A DNA stretch of 64,000 nt from Geosiphon pyriformis (GCA_016748015.1 JAAOMT010000543.1:124001-188000), one strand, 5' to 3'; positions 21,231-33,477 are shown, counted from the stretch's first letter. Translations and numbers: made by a program. Notes: a model not told the origin generated them from the sequence alone.

Positions 21231-22896
21231 AATTTAAGTACCACCACAAAATTCAACTTAAATGTTATCTAGAAGTCAAAGACTAAGAATTATGTATACT
21301 TAACAAAATTGAAGATCAGCAATAGTTATATACCAACCAATCTCCAGTTTATTACAATAGTTAACAGAATATGTCCAAGAAATTTGAAAACTGAATACAC
21401 CTAAAATCTGAATTCACAAAACTATTTAAGTATCTTAATAACTCCAGAAACCATCACATCTAATTCATCAAAAACCAAACAAAAACAACCACTTATTAAC
21501 AATATTTTATCTGCTACTATTATAAAAAATAAGTCACTCACTACTATATTTTTCTTTAAAATTAAAGAATTAGTAGCAATACCTCTTTTTAGTAAAGTTA
21601 TTCTTAATACTAAACCAATTACTACTATGTATATTAATACTAAAGTTGATAACCAACTTATCAAGCTAATTCTTAATAGCAAATCAGCAGACAGTATTAT
21701 TACTTAACAACTTATAAACCAATTAAGTTACCAAGTTAATTGTACCACCAGTACCAAAATCATTACAGCCAATAGAACAACAAAGATTTCAATTAATGAA
21801 ATTAACAACTTCCTTTTTAAAGTCAATGGCATCATAGTGCCAATAAAAATTCTTATTATAGAAGTCATCTAATACCAAGCTTTAATTGGTAATGACTGGC
21901 TGTTTAAGACAAATGTAGTATTCAATTAAATTATACAAGAACTACAATTCAGTCAAGATAATCAACATAATTGGATATTTGCTAATTGCAGTTATTTCAA
22001 ATCATCAACCACCTAATCACAATTACTAATTAAGTTTGAAAAAAAAATTAACAAACTTACCTGGGAAGTCTATTAAGTTTTATAAACCAAAGATGACCAC
22101 AATGAATTACTACCAATTCTAATTTGAGAAGAAAAAAAAAAGAACAACTTTAAGCTACTATTTTAATATATACTTTATATGCTACCATACTATCAAAACA
22201 ACCAAATTATTGTTGACTCAAACTAATATGTGTTAATTGTAACAAAAAATTGTTAATAATATGTGTATATTATAACAATAATAAAAAATGATCAATAACA
22301 ACCAAGTATTATTATCACTCATGTGTTCTTAAATGCTTTGGATGACTCAAACAACATGAAAAATAGAACAATAAGCCTTGCTTTATATATGAAATAACAT
22401 TCTTGAATAAAGAGAAACATACAATAAATTATGTTAATATACAATTTTAATCAATAATTGAGTATAAAAAAAAACTTTAATTAATACCATCTAGAAATAA
22501 ACACTTATATGTTTGAAAAGCTATCTACACAATAAACACAAGATCTAAAAAATGATGAGTATCAAAGTTAAAGGTATTTTAATCAATAAAATACTAAAAA
22601 TCAAAAATAACCTACTAATACTTTTTGAATCCAAATTTGTTCTAACTTTCAACATCTTCAATAATATTATGGACAATCTAAAACAATTTTATAAGCATTA
22701 TCAAAACTTAGCACTAACTAGGAAAGAACAAAAACAAAGACTAAAACAACTAAATATAAGACTGTGCAAATATTGTCTAATTCTCAATAACTTTAAATAT
22801 TGTAATAATTGTGACCTTATTTACAATCTACTATTATACATAATTTATTTGATCTTTGAAAAAAAAACCAATCAACAGCTGTACTTCAAAATCAAA
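21231..22896 (+). repeat. B1 internal tandem duplication (gag end - protease - Cys module)
   Basis: From 21231 the sequence returns to the gag-end/protease part already seen at about 2830-4137 plus 20851-21230, and runs again to the end of the Cys module. The first copy measures about 1.69 kb once A2 is left out, the second 1.67 kb. The second protease motif reads KLILNSKSADSIIT (about 21664-21705), again with Asp changed to Asn. The readable frame at 22552-22908 carries LNIRLCKYCLILNNFKYCNNC. Confidence 0.6.
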
Positions 22897-23480
22897 ATCA
22901 AAATTTAATTACAATTCAAACTTTAACAATAATAACAACCATGGTTTTAGTACCATTCACCATAATAACAATAATAATAACAAAAATTCAAATCTTGATA
23001 ACAATTTTAAACAATATATTATACTTTCAGATTTTTCAAAGAAGCAAAAACTAAAATAATGTAGTAATAATGACAAAAATATTATGTCAGAATGTGTACA
23101 TAATACTAATACAGGATTTGATTTCAGATACTTAGAAAAAACTGTTACCCAATTGAAATCTCATTTACATACCAGTATTGATCTAAAAATAACACTGAAA
23201 ATTCTAGCAACAACAATGATTTAATTAACTTCTAAATCTAATTTAACAAAAAAAATTAATATTAGAAGAAAAATAATTAATACAAAATATATAGAAAATA
23301 TTATTACAATACTACAAAATAACTTAAAAAAAGGATATACTATTGAACCAAATGAAAAAATAGCATAGGCAATATTTCTGTCTCTGGTAAAAATAGCTTA
23401 ATTAGTATTAATTAGAAACAAGGAAGAGTTAAAAATCACAGTAAAATAAATAAAAAGATTCAAATTAATAGATAGAATAA
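22897..23480 (+). pseudogene. B1 dUTPase remnant
   Basis: The Asn-rich linker at 22905-23000 (HHNNNNNNKNSNLDNN) leads to MSECVHNTNTGFDFRYLEK (motif I region, ~23082), LTSKSNLTKKINIRRKIINTKY (motifs II-III, ~23224) and NEKIA-AIF (IV, ~23350). Matches the B4 dUTPase at 41490-41870 closely but with several stops. Confidence 0.65.
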
Positions 23481-24840
23481 AAATACTAGTTAATATGGCA
23501 GAAAAAAAAACCATTAATAAGAGAGAAATTATCTCTACCAATCAATCTATTTTATTTTATTATATGACCAATATATATTAGTCATAAAAAAGAAGATAAA
23601 AGATTAACCCCAAATTTTTAAAGCAAAACCAATCATTTGTAAGTCAGGAGAGATTGCTATTACCAATCTCTATATATCAGCCAAAAGCCATAAACACATC
23701 AAGATTTCTATATATAATACAATTAAAGATACAATAAAAGTATCAAGTAGAATTACTATTGGATACTTAAGTACTGAAGTTAAAAACCAACTACTAACTA
23801 CCATTCCAGATTTTCTACAGCTTTGCAGATATGTAAATATTATATCACAAACCATATATAGACAAGAAAAATGTTATTTGCTATAACCAAAACAGTTAAA
23901 ACAAATAAACTTGAAACACTTAAATTCACTTTAGTATATACAACTCAAAATATTACTTAACAATTTTATTGACATTTTTGCCAATAAAAATGAATTTGAC
24001 AAAACTAACATTATCCAACACCAGATTAAAACTGGAGATACAATACTAATTAAGCAACAAACATATTGAGTACCACTAGCTAATCATGAAATCATCTGAC
24101 AAAAAATTAACTGGATGTTAAACAATGGGTTAATTCAATCATCAATGAGTTTATGGTTTTTATTAGTGGTACTTGTTTGGAAAAAAAACAGAAAAATCCA
24201 CTTTTGTGTGAATTATTGCAAACTCAACAGCATTATTTATAAAAACAACTATCTAACTCCACAGATCCAAGAATTATTTAATGTTTTTAGAAGAAAAAAT
24301 AGTTCTTAATATTAAATTTAAATAATAGTTACTAACAAATAGTAATGAATTCAGCTAATAAGAAAAAGATAGCATTTACCACCAAAAAAAAAATTTCGAA
24401 TTTGACATTATGTCTTTTGGCTTAACTAATGCTCCAGCCACCTTTCAATGGCTCATAAAAATAGTTTACACTAGATTACTATAAAAATTTGCAGTAGTCT
24501 ACTTAAATAACACTAATGTATTTTCAAAAACATTTGATAACTATTTATATTATTTTCAACAAATATTTAAAAGATTAAAAAAAGCTGAATTAAAATTGAA
24601 TGCCACCAAGTATTTCTTTGAAAAAACTGAATTCAAGTTTTTGGAACATATTATAAGCAAAAACAGCATTAAAAAATATCTAGATAAAATCGAAATAGTC
24701 AAAAACTTTCTAATACCAACAAATCTTATGGAATTAAGAGTATTCTTAAAATTTGCTAAATACTATTATCATTTTATCCAAAACTTCTCCAAATTGGCTC
24801 AATTATTTTACCAGTTTTAAACAAAAAACATTAAATATGA
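23481..24840 (+). pseudogene. B1 pre-RT linker and reverse transcriptase remnant
   Basis: The linker at 23650-23880 reads IAITNLYISAKSHKHIKISIYN. RT: QRKINWMLNNGLIQSSMSLW, VNYCKLNSI, VMSFGLTNAPATFQ-type text near 24410-24450, YLNN at about 24500 where YxDD is expected (both catalytic Asp changed to Asn), then FLEHIISKNSI and ELRVFLKFAKYYYHFIQNF (to 24820). Many TAA/TAG stops. Confidence 0.75.
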
Positions 24841-25380
24841 ATGAACTGAAACACAACAAAAAGCTTTTAATATCTTAAAAAAAAAACTTATTTAAGCTCT
24901 AGTATTAATCTATCCAGATCATAACAAACTATTCATCATTATCACTAATGTATCTAATTAAGTATTAGAAGCTGTGTTGTTACAAAAAAAAGCCAATAGA
25001 TAAGAACATTTAGTGACATATGCCAGTTGAAGTTTAAGTCTAACTGAAAAAAACTATGAAACTCCAGCATTAGAACATTTAGCTATCTATTAGACTGTTA
25101 TTAAATAAAAAAAGTACTTAAGCCAAAAATTTGATGTATATACTAATTACAAAAGATTGACATTAATTTAAAAGCAAAAATTTGGAGACAATTACCATAC
25201 AAGATAGAAAATAGAACTTTTACTATTTAATTATATTGTACATTATAAAAAAGAAAAAAAAAACAGAAATGCCAACAGTTTGTTATAAATAAGACAAATC
25301 TAGGACATTTTAACACAAAAATATAACAAAAAATGAACACACAAAAATATTAACAACTTTAATATTATATCAATACTCAA
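24841..25380 (+). pseudogene. B1 RNase H remnant
   Basis: Matches the B4 RNase H (43260-43740): ALVLIYPDHNKLFIIITNVSN (catalytic TDxS changed to TNVS), LSLTEKNYETPALEHLAIY, YTNYKRLTLI. Stops throughout. Confidence 0.65.
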
Positions 25381-26560
25381 TAGTTCAAGAAAAAATTATC
25401 TCAAAAAAACAAAACTACATAAAACAACAATTAAAATATTTTATTATTTACTAAGATATACTATATTAAAAAAACAGAAAAGATTTAAACCAACTATTTA
25501 AAGTAATTACAAAATTAAAAAAAAACAATACTGTTCAACATATATATAGATTTAATAGCAGAACATTCTCATAAAAAAGCAATTATGAAAAAAACCAAAA
25601 AAAAATACTATTGGTTATTAATATATCCAAATATTATTTAATATGTTTAAAGTTGTGATACTTGTCAAAAAAAAAAGTAACAAAATTCAATAAACCAATA
25701 AAACCAATAAAAATAAGACAACTTTTTGATCAAATTGGAATTGACTTAGTCAGACCATTAATAATAACTAGTAAAAATAACTAATATATAGCAATAGTCA
25801 TAGATTATTTCACAAAATAGCCAAAAGTAAAAGCAATTCAAAAAGCAGATGTAGAATTTATAGCTGAATTTGTTTACCAAGATTTAATTTGCTAACATGG
25901 ATGTTTAAAAGAATTGTTATCAGACCAGAAAACTTACTTTATGAACAGAATATTAACAGGATTAAGTTAAAAATTCGGAATTAAGAAACTATTATCATTA
26001 CTATATTATCCATAAACAAATAGCTTAGTCAAAAAATTCAATAGAACAGCAACATTACTAATTTAGATAGAAGTCAATACATATTTAATTAAACCAATAA
26101 CAGAAGCCAACTTTTAAAAAACATTACTAAGAAAAACATATGACTTAATAAAAACTCTAGAAAACAAAAGACAAAAAGCAGTTAATAACATATAAAAGTC
26201 ACAAAAAAAACAAAAAAAACGACATAATAACTAATTATTAAATAAATTAGCCAAATTTAAGATTAAAAACAAAGTATTTTTATATTATATTAAAGCAAAA
26301 AAAAATTGAAGTGAAAAATTTGATTCCAAATGAAATAATTTATTTTACATTGAAGAAATCTTAGAAAATTAGAATATATAAATTAAGATAGAACAACAAA
26401 ATCTTAACCAAAGCAGTACATGATAATTGACTGAAATTATATCACAATATAGCATTATTATTTACTAATAATATTCTACAATTAAGAGTACAACAAATAT
26501 TAATCAAATTATATAAGATTTCACAAAATCTGGAACCAATTATAATTATTAATACAAATA
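25381..26560 (+). pseudogene. B1 integrase remnant
   Basis: Zinc-region CDTCQ (~25650), QLFDQIGIDLVRPL (~25720), VIDYFTK, QDLIC, then the end module with WNNLFYIEEILEN (~26330) and KAVHDN (~26410). Core segments present in B4 between 44535 and 44640 are shortened here (jump near 26055). Not functional. Confidence 0.65.
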
Positions 26561-27290
26561 TGTTAAATTAATTAACCAGAATGATATATAAAAAACCAAC
26601 ATATAACAAAGACAATAATAAAGATAGAAATTACAGACAATATTCACTCATTTGCACGACAATTATTATAATTAATTTAACATTAGAAATTGAGTCTGGA
26701 AGTTACTATTAATAAACAAAAAATACAATATAAAAACAAAATAGTAAATTGAAAATCCTAAAGTAAAGAACAATACATCAAACATTATATATCAAGAAAT
26801 CTAATAGACAAAATAATGAAAAAAGTAGAGATATTAATACCAGATAAAAAATTCATCATAAATAATTAAAACCAATAAATACAATAAATTTCCAAAAACT
26901 TTTGTTATTATTGGTTAGAACAGAAACTAAATATCCATAACTTATACATGAATAAAACTAAAAAGATGTTTGACCCAATAATAGTACAACAAATTAAACA
27001 AGTCATGATAAAAAACAATCTATTTACATATACAAAAGTCATATATTGACTACAAATAAGATTTCAAAACAAACCAAAAATACTGTTATATCCAAAAATG
27101 AGTACAGTAACTATTAACTAACTGAAAAAATTAATCAATACCCAATTTAAAGAATTGCAAACCAGAATTACAAAAGCAATTCTTGAGAAAAAAGTTATAG
27201 AGCTAATCAAAAAAAAATTTAGGAAATTTAAGAGATTTAAGAGATTTTAATAAAGCTTAATAAAGCTTAATATTAAAAAAAAGAGAATAA
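26561..27290 (+). pseudogene. B1 extra 3' ORF remnant and polypurine tract
   Basis: Collinear with the B4 3' ORF (45150-45840): MNKTKKMFDPIIVQQI (~26948), RFQNKPKILLYPKMS, ITKAILEKKVIELI, NLRDL, NKA. Ends in the purine tract AAAAAAAAGAGAATAA (27275-27290) before the LTR. Confidence 0.65.
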
Positions 27291-28151
27291 TATTATTCAT
27301 AGAAATTGAAATTATACCAAGTAGATAGAATAGCCAATCAGAAATAAGCATAATAACTGGAATTTCAAGATTTTTTTCAAAAAATTGCAGGATTTCAGAA
27401 TTTCAGAATTTCTTTTAAAGAAATTATAAGATTTCAAAGAATTTTATATAACATAAATTATGTATATATATCAAGAATATTAAAAGCAGAAAAAGTATTT
27501 AAACATATTTAAATTCAGTTCTGATTAGTTTAAAGAACAACATCTTTTTCTTTAAAAGATAGTTTTCTATAACTTGAAATAGAATTATACCAATATTAAT
27601 AAACTTATTTATTATTATGCAATCCATGTTATTATTAATTGATTAAGGAAATATTAATTAATTTTTTACTATTAATATTATATGTTAATAGAAGCCAAGA
27701 CTTAACCATATTAAAGCAATAGTTTTTGATTATAGCTATTAATATAATACTAATTTCATATTTCTTTTCTTGATTTTTTTTTATTTTTTTTAGTTTATTT
27801 TTTTGTTGTTACTAATTGATAAAAAAAAATTAAAGTGTTAAGTATTTAATATTAAAAATAGCCTGGTAAAAAATCTGTGAAACAAGAATAGAGAACTTAT
27901 AAAATTGAAGATAGCTTACCAGAAAAGCAAAACTGCCAGAAAAAATCAGCTACTACACTAAAAAAAATTTACAGAAAGAACTTCTGAGACAAGTATTAAA
28001 ATATCTATTGAATCTTTGTTTATTATACAAAAAACTCTACCAAAACTTTTAAATCACAAAAATCTTCAGAAACTATCATTATTAACAGCTATTAAACACC
28101 AAGTTACAGGTTTATTATTTGTATCAACAACCCAAATAATTATCTGTAATA
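27291..28151 (+). repeat. B1 3' LTR (GGATT-repeat type)
   Basis: Begins TATTATTCATAGAAA (decayed TGTTACTTATAGAAA) and ends AATAATTATCTGTAATA. U3 holds decayed GGATTTCAGAATTTC repeats at 27355-27445, as in the LTR at 45841. A TATA-like TATATATCAAG lies at ~27462. Confidence 0.75.
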
Positions 28152-28621
28152 TTAGTTATTAAATAAACTAATTAAATTCAAGATTAGAAACAAAGTATTT
28201 TTATATCATACCAAAGCAAAAAACAATAAAGTGAAAAGTTTAATCCCAAATGGAATAGTTCATTTTACATTAAAAAATTTTTGGGAAATGAAACATACAA
28301 GTTAAAATAAAACAACAAAATCTTAACCAAAGCAGCACATAGTGATTAATTAAAACCATATTACAATATAATATTATTATCAATCAGTAATATTTTACAA
28401 CTGGAAGTACAACAAATACTACTCCAACCAGATAAGATTCTACAATATCTGGAACTAATCATAATTATTAACACAAACATATTTAATTAATCTATTAAAA
28501 CAGTATATAAAAACATGATATATGCAACAAAAACAACAATAAAAAAATGAAAATCTCAGACCACATCTACATAATGACTTAACAATTATTCCAGATCATA
28601 AATCAACAACAATTAAATATA
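28152..28621 (+). pseudogene. B0 fragment: integrase C-terminus and start of 3' ORF
   Basis: An older B copy into which B1 and the inverted-repeat element were inserted. 28165-28420 matches the integrase end module of B4 (44810-45010, e.g. FKIRNKVFLYHTKAK); 28420-28610 matches the start of the 3' ORF. It breaks off at the left inverted repeat and continues at 34932. Confidence 0.7.
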
Positions 28622-28900
28622 AGGCAAATTGCAACAAAATTAGACAAAGTGAATATTTATTAATAAAAAGCTATTTATAATGTAACTGTAAAATTGATCA
28701 ATATAACTGATAACATTTTGAAAAGTAATAACAGTACTCATTCATAACTTATGGACCTGTTAATTTCAATGCTTACTTTATCATACCAGAATGTGATGAA
28801 TATAAACTATAACATGATTAATATAGAATTATCTCTATATATAAAAATATAAATATGAAATTAATTTACATTAAATCTACCATGGAACCCAAGAATTACA
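28622..28900 (+). repeat. Left terminal inverted repeat
   Basis: Outer end AGGCAAATTGCAACAAAA. Aligns with the complement of 34634-34931 along its whole length with few small gaps (about 80% by eye). Shared blocks: AGACAAAGTGAA, ACATTTTGAAAA, TTCATAACTTAT, AATTTACATTAAAT, CCAAGAATTA. Confidence 0.88.
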
Positions 28901-29115
28901 GCACTATTCGAACTAAACGTCATTAATGCGTATCAACATGCGTGAATTTCTGCGCATTGATTATCATTGGTCACATTTTGCATCCAGGGAACAATCGTTA
29001 CATTGTGAAAGTTCCCAATAATACGTCATGGATTAAGACACTGATCAGCATTATATCACACTGCGCAGCACGTCTTTCCAACGAAAAAGTTTCGTCCTTC
29101 ACATCATAAAGAAAC
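28901..29115 (+). promoter_or_regulatory. Upstream region of the nuclease-kinase gene
   Basis: 215 bp, markedly less AT-rich than the flanking retroelements, between the left inverted repeat and the ATG. Contains AAACGTCATTAATGCG and ATACGTCATGG, two ACGTCAT boxes resembling CRE/bZIP sites. No clear TATA box. Confidence 0.35.
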
Positions 29116-31098
29116 ATGAGCACACCATACGATGACGCGAAGAAGGAGTATGATGGAGCTAAGGGGAAGTTGGAAAGGTTAGGAAATCTGAGGATAAGTT
29201 TGGCGGCTGAAGAATGGGGAAGCGAGAGAGAGAGGAAGAGGTGGATAGCGGAGAAGGAACAGCTGGAGCGGGAAGAAGAAGAGTTGAAAACGAATGTAGA
29301 ATACTGGAAAGGAGAAATGAAGAGGCTGACGACCTCTCAGCCAGGTAACGACTTTGTGACTCGGGCGTTGGGGACATAGCGTAATGTGTACATGGTTGTA
29401 GTTGGGGACATAGAACTGAAATTCATTGATGCTATTGTCTGCTCCTAGCCATCAGTTCAAAGCGGACACTTGATGATTTAGAACGCGAGTATGGTACTAG
29501 GATTGCAATACTTGAAGCAGAGCACAGGAAAATCAAATACACCATCACAGCAGCACGTGAAATTGGTGAATATGTCATAAGCGAAGCACAAGTAGATACA
29601 CAATACATTTTAAATCTACTGTCAACCTCAGGCAACGTGTCATTTGAAAAGCTGAAATTGCCAGTCAATTTTCATAAGCTGCCATGCACAAGTGAAAGTG
29701 ATCTCCAGGTGAAATTTGTGAAGTTGTTTCAATCATTGCCAGAACAGATGAAACCATGGGGAATTCGAGACACATCAGTTGAAGGCTATCTCAAGGATCC
29801 AATCGGAAAGATTGATTTTACGATAATTCAAGGGAACATGGTTTTATGGGTGCATGTTGTTTCTCTAATTGAAATTAAGTCTACTTTGAATAGCAAAACC
29901 AGTCACTGTGAGGCACTCGGGCAGCTCATAGACAGATTTACAACTATTTTTGACTTACAAAAAAATCGATCATTTATTATTGGAGCTATTTGTGGAGATT
30001 CACAAGTTGAATTTGTGTGGCAGAATCGAGAGAAGAACATCAAGCGATCAGACTTATTAGATCTGAGTTTTACCAGTCAAACAATAGGGATGAATATGCT
30101 TCTAAACATGGTGACTGCATCACAAATGCAGCTGGGGTATTCTCCACCTGAAGATTATAAGGCAGCAGTTAGCTCTGTTAGTCATTTCAGTCCTGAGTCT
30201 GTCCTTCGACCAGCAGTCAATGAACGGGGATCTTTTGTCCTTAGTGGATTTATGAATAACAATCATGTTATCCTCAAGGTTTGTGATGTTGATCATGAGA
30301 TAAAAATACTTCACCATCTTTGTGAATGTGATTTCATTCCCAAGGTTATCACATATGGAAACCTTCCAGAGAACAAAAAGTAGGTGTTGACTTTGTGCTG
30401 AGATTTTTATTGATATTAATTGTATATTAATATTTAATATTTAATGATGTAGATACATGGTAATGACACCTTTTGGAGAACATCTTGATGTTGTTAAGCA
30501 TGGCTGGCATGGAATTCTCAAAGCTTTTCAAGATGTTGCTGAAGCTATGAAGTTTGCAAATAACCATGGCATCCTACATCGTGACATTTCATATGGAAAT
30601 ATTGTATTCTATGAACAACATGGCTATCTCATAGACTGGGGTGTTGCAGTAGTAGGATCACCAGAAGTGGAAAATGCCTTAACTGGTACCATCCTGTTTT
30701 CCTCTGTAAAGGTTTGTCCCGTGATTCTTCAAATTGCATTATGTACATATTACTTGCAAACATATACCCTTTTCATTTTTCAGGTTACAACAAAATTGCA
30801 TGAGAACAAAAAGTTCACTCACACATTTGATGATGACATCGAATCTCTCTTTTATACATTTTTATATGTAGCATGTGATGGTGTGCTCAAGTGGAAGAAA
30901 GGTCTAGGAGGCATGGATTTTGTTGCAGCAATGAAGTTTTACACAGTATATGGAAACTTCAGTAAACAACTGAAGTATGTAAAGAATAATGAACTGCTCC
31001 CTTACTTGCATGGATTTCGTGACATCATTGTTTCCAATTGGACAGATAAGATGGCAATAGACATTGATGCAGTTATTAGGGTGTTTGACATTAAGTAG
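29116..31098 (+). CDS. PD-(D/E)XK nuclease - protein kinase fusion (Crinkler-type), 4 exons
   Basis: Exons 29116-29344, 29449-30379, 30453-30711 and 30784-31098 (introns 104, 73 and 72 bp, all GT-AG) join to an unbroken 577-residue reading. Residues ~1-130 form a charged coiled coil (KWIAEKEQLEREEEEL-like). Residues ~195-225 show D199...E218-I-K220, the PD-(D/E)XK nuclease signature. Residues ~340-577 are a protein kinase: ILK K353, E360, HRD 429-431, N436, DWG 448-450 in place of DFG, and a DDDIESLFYTFLY helix. This nuclease-kinase pairing is typical of C-terminal regions of Crinkler-like effectors, abundant in early-diverging fungi; no secretion signal or Crinkler header is visible. Start chosen as the first Met after a stop-rich, GC-richer leader. 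Role in immunity, conflict or effector function is inference. Confidence 0.87.
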
Positions 31099-31678
31099 CT
31101 ATTCAGCATGATACATGAGAGGAAGAGAACACTTTTTTAATTCTTTATCATGTGAATCGTGATTTTTTGCTTCTTCAGATGCAATGGTATAAACTTGCTG
31201 CCAAGTCCCATGATTAAAATTAGCATGTCTTAAATTTGAATGAATAAAGTGAGAAATGCAATTGCTCAAGAAATTAACTGTATAAATTGTCATCTCGAAC
31301 GAGGACACTCATGATTTACGCGTACGTAGTAAAGACAACAATAAAATACGGTCCTACCTCAATTGTACCACACCTCGAATATATCCCCGAAAAAGCTCCG
31401 TCCCTAAGTGGGGATATAAACGCGGTAGGACTGTACGTACGTAATAATAAAAGTGAAATTTTGCTTTCTCAGTAATTTCGAAATTAAACCATGTGATTAT
31501 ATTGATAACATATTAATATTGAGTGCGTATACGTATAAGTACACCCTCACATAGTTGCCAATTTCTTTTCGTTTTTGAAAATAGCTTATCACAAATAGTA
31601 ACAATAACAGACGAAAGAAATTCAGTAAAATAAACAAAACCATTGATGCATAAAATTAATATATAGGATTACCAGTAT
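31099..31678 (+). other. Spacer with kinase 3' end and a strong inverted repeat
   Basis: No protein gene seen. An AATAAA-type signal at about 31243 may end the kinase transcript. 31318-31447 forms a nested inverted repeat (listed separately). The rest up to the transposase-like gene is plain AT-rich sequence. Confidence 0.5.
31349..31433. repeat. Nested inverted repeat / hairpin
   Basis: Outer arms CGGTCCTACC (31349-31358) and GGTAGGACTG (31424-31433). Inner arms TATATCCCC (31380-31388) and GGGGATATA (31410-31418) pair perfectly around a 21-base loop. Flanked by TACGCGTACGTA (31317-31328) and GTACGTACGTA. Could be a miniature element, a transposase binding end or a transcription stop. Function unknown. 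Confidence 0.6.
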
Positions 31679-33427
31679 ATGGAAAATTATAATTATAATG
31701 GTTTGACTGAATATGAAAAAGCAGTGCATTTCTTTGAGATAGGTTGCAAATGTGGTTGCTCAAAAATGATTCCGAGAGAAAGGTTTGCCGAATTACGTGG
31801 AGCGTTTCAAGCTCTCTCTAGACCCGAACAAGATATATTTTTAATGGCCCAGCTGAATGCCATGAATGGTGGAGAAATAACGGCTAGTCGACGTCTTAAA
31901 AATAAAACGCGTACCAATAAGCGAACGTTTTACTACTGAGATCGCAATACGCCACTTTGTCAGAAAACGTATCTCAATATGTTGGGAATTGGTCGCACTC
32001 GCTTCGAAAACGTCAGAAATCACCTAGCGACGAAGGTATCATACCGCGCGTTCATGGTAACATAAAACGAATGCCGCGATGGAAAACCAAAATAACCATT
32101 GATATAAACGTTGCTACTGCCGTAAAGAATTTTCTCGAAAACTATGCGGAAATTCATGGACTACCAAGTCCTGGTAGAAATGTCAATCGCATTACTCAAT
32201 CACTGACACTATTGCCAGCTGAAACGAGTTATAAATCAGTCTATCGTGATTTTATTGCTGGTCTCGAAAATGATAGCACGTTGCAGTTGTTAAAATATGA
32301 TGCGTTCCGCAAGTTATGGCACTAATTAACACCTTCTATTCAAATTATGAGTCCAAGAACGGATTTATGTGACACATGCCAACATTTTCGAAATGGATTA
32401 CAGTACAATGCTCGCAAGGAGGAAGAAGCAAGAGACTTATTAAAGAAATTCAAAGAACATCTAGTTAAAGCTAAATTAGAGAGAAATTATTACCATAAAA
32501 ATACGAAATTAGCAGAACAACAGAGAAAATTAGTAAATGAGCATTTTATAACAAGAGGTAAAGCCTATTGTAGCATTGACGCGACTGCTCATTATAGTTA
32601 CGATTGAGCACAAAACGTTCACGCCCCCCATTCCCGATCAACAAGTAAGTAAAATTTATTATCTTAGTCCGCGTAAAGTGCATTTATTTGGTATTCAAGA
32701 TGAAGCAGTTCGCGAACAAATTAATTACGTTCTCGATGAAGATGAAATAATTGGCAAAGGTCCTAATGGTACGCTGAGCATGGTATTCGATGGAATTAAG
32801 AGACTGAATAAAGGCGAAAAACATCTAAAGATTACTTGTGATAATGCGGGTGGTCAGAATAAAAATAATGCCACCATTTGATTTTACCTATATTTAGTAA
32901 TTTGCAGTTATTACGTAAGTATCGAATTAAATTTCATGGTACCTGGACATACCAAATTTAAGTGTGATGGTAGTTTTGGATTGATTAAAAAGCTTTATCG
33001 AAAAACAACAGTAGATTGTGTGGATCACATTGTTGAAGTTGTGAAAAAATCAAGTACAGCGGGATTAAACAAAGTTCAGTGCTATGAAAACGGCAAAGGC
33101 TTTCAATACTTAGATCTTAATTCCGTGTTGGGAATTTTTTTTAAGAAATTGAGTGGTTTACAAAAGTATCAGCATTTTCTATTTGAAGCAGCTCAACCTG
33201 GAGTTGTCAAAGCCCAGCTGGTTGCTAATGGTACTTATACTGAATTTAATTTGTTAAAAACTAAAAAAGCAAGTGTTTCTGAAATTACCAAAGAAATTAA
33301 GTCCTTTTCAATCCTAGTACTAACCCCTCCTCCTTTGGATTACAGAAGGCAAGAATACCTTTATCACAATATTCGTCCATTTGTCCGGGATGAATTCAAA
33401 GATATCACTTGTCCAGAACCAATCTAA
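31679..33427 (+). pseudogene. Transposase-like protein (eukaryotic DDE-type candidate), decayed
   Basis: About 583 codons with two frameshifts (near 32020 and in the C run at ~32622), in-frame TGA at 31937, 32605 and 32879, and TAA at 32323. Motifs in order: CKCGCSK, CQKTYLNMLGIGRTR, IIPRVHGN, NYAEIHGLPSPGR, TDLCDTCQH, DATAHYSYD-stop-AQNVH, ITCDNAGGQNKNN, PGHTKFKCDGSFGLIKK. This motif set is known to me from a widespread family of unnamed eukaryotic transposase-like proteins. The Asp of YSYD, CDNAGG and KCDG are plausible catalytic residues of an RNase H fold. It may be the transposase that moved the inverted-repeat element; this is inference. Confidence 0.7.
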
Positions 33428-33477
33428 TCTACACTGCCAATAAATAAACATATTTATATTACCGAAGCTGTAGAAAT

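Larger units (their letters stand above)
410..28151 (+). mobile_element. Ty3/gypsy family-B element B1, split by nested A2
   Basis: Decayed LTR retrotransposon with a 5'-truncated LTR (410-1077), gag-protease-Cys region (1078-4137), a 16.7-kb nested insertion (A2, 4138-20846), then the continuation 20847-27290 and a 3' LTR (27291-28151). Order and sequence follow the better-preserved B4 copy at 36330-46711. Every coding domain contains many stops. The 5' LTR lacks its beginning because LINE sequence abuts it. An internal tandem duplication (21231-22896) is described separately. Confidence 0.75.

Noticed and set aside
29159-29377. 72-codon minus-strand ORF
   Set aside because: Antisense of exon 1 of the nuclease-kinase gene.
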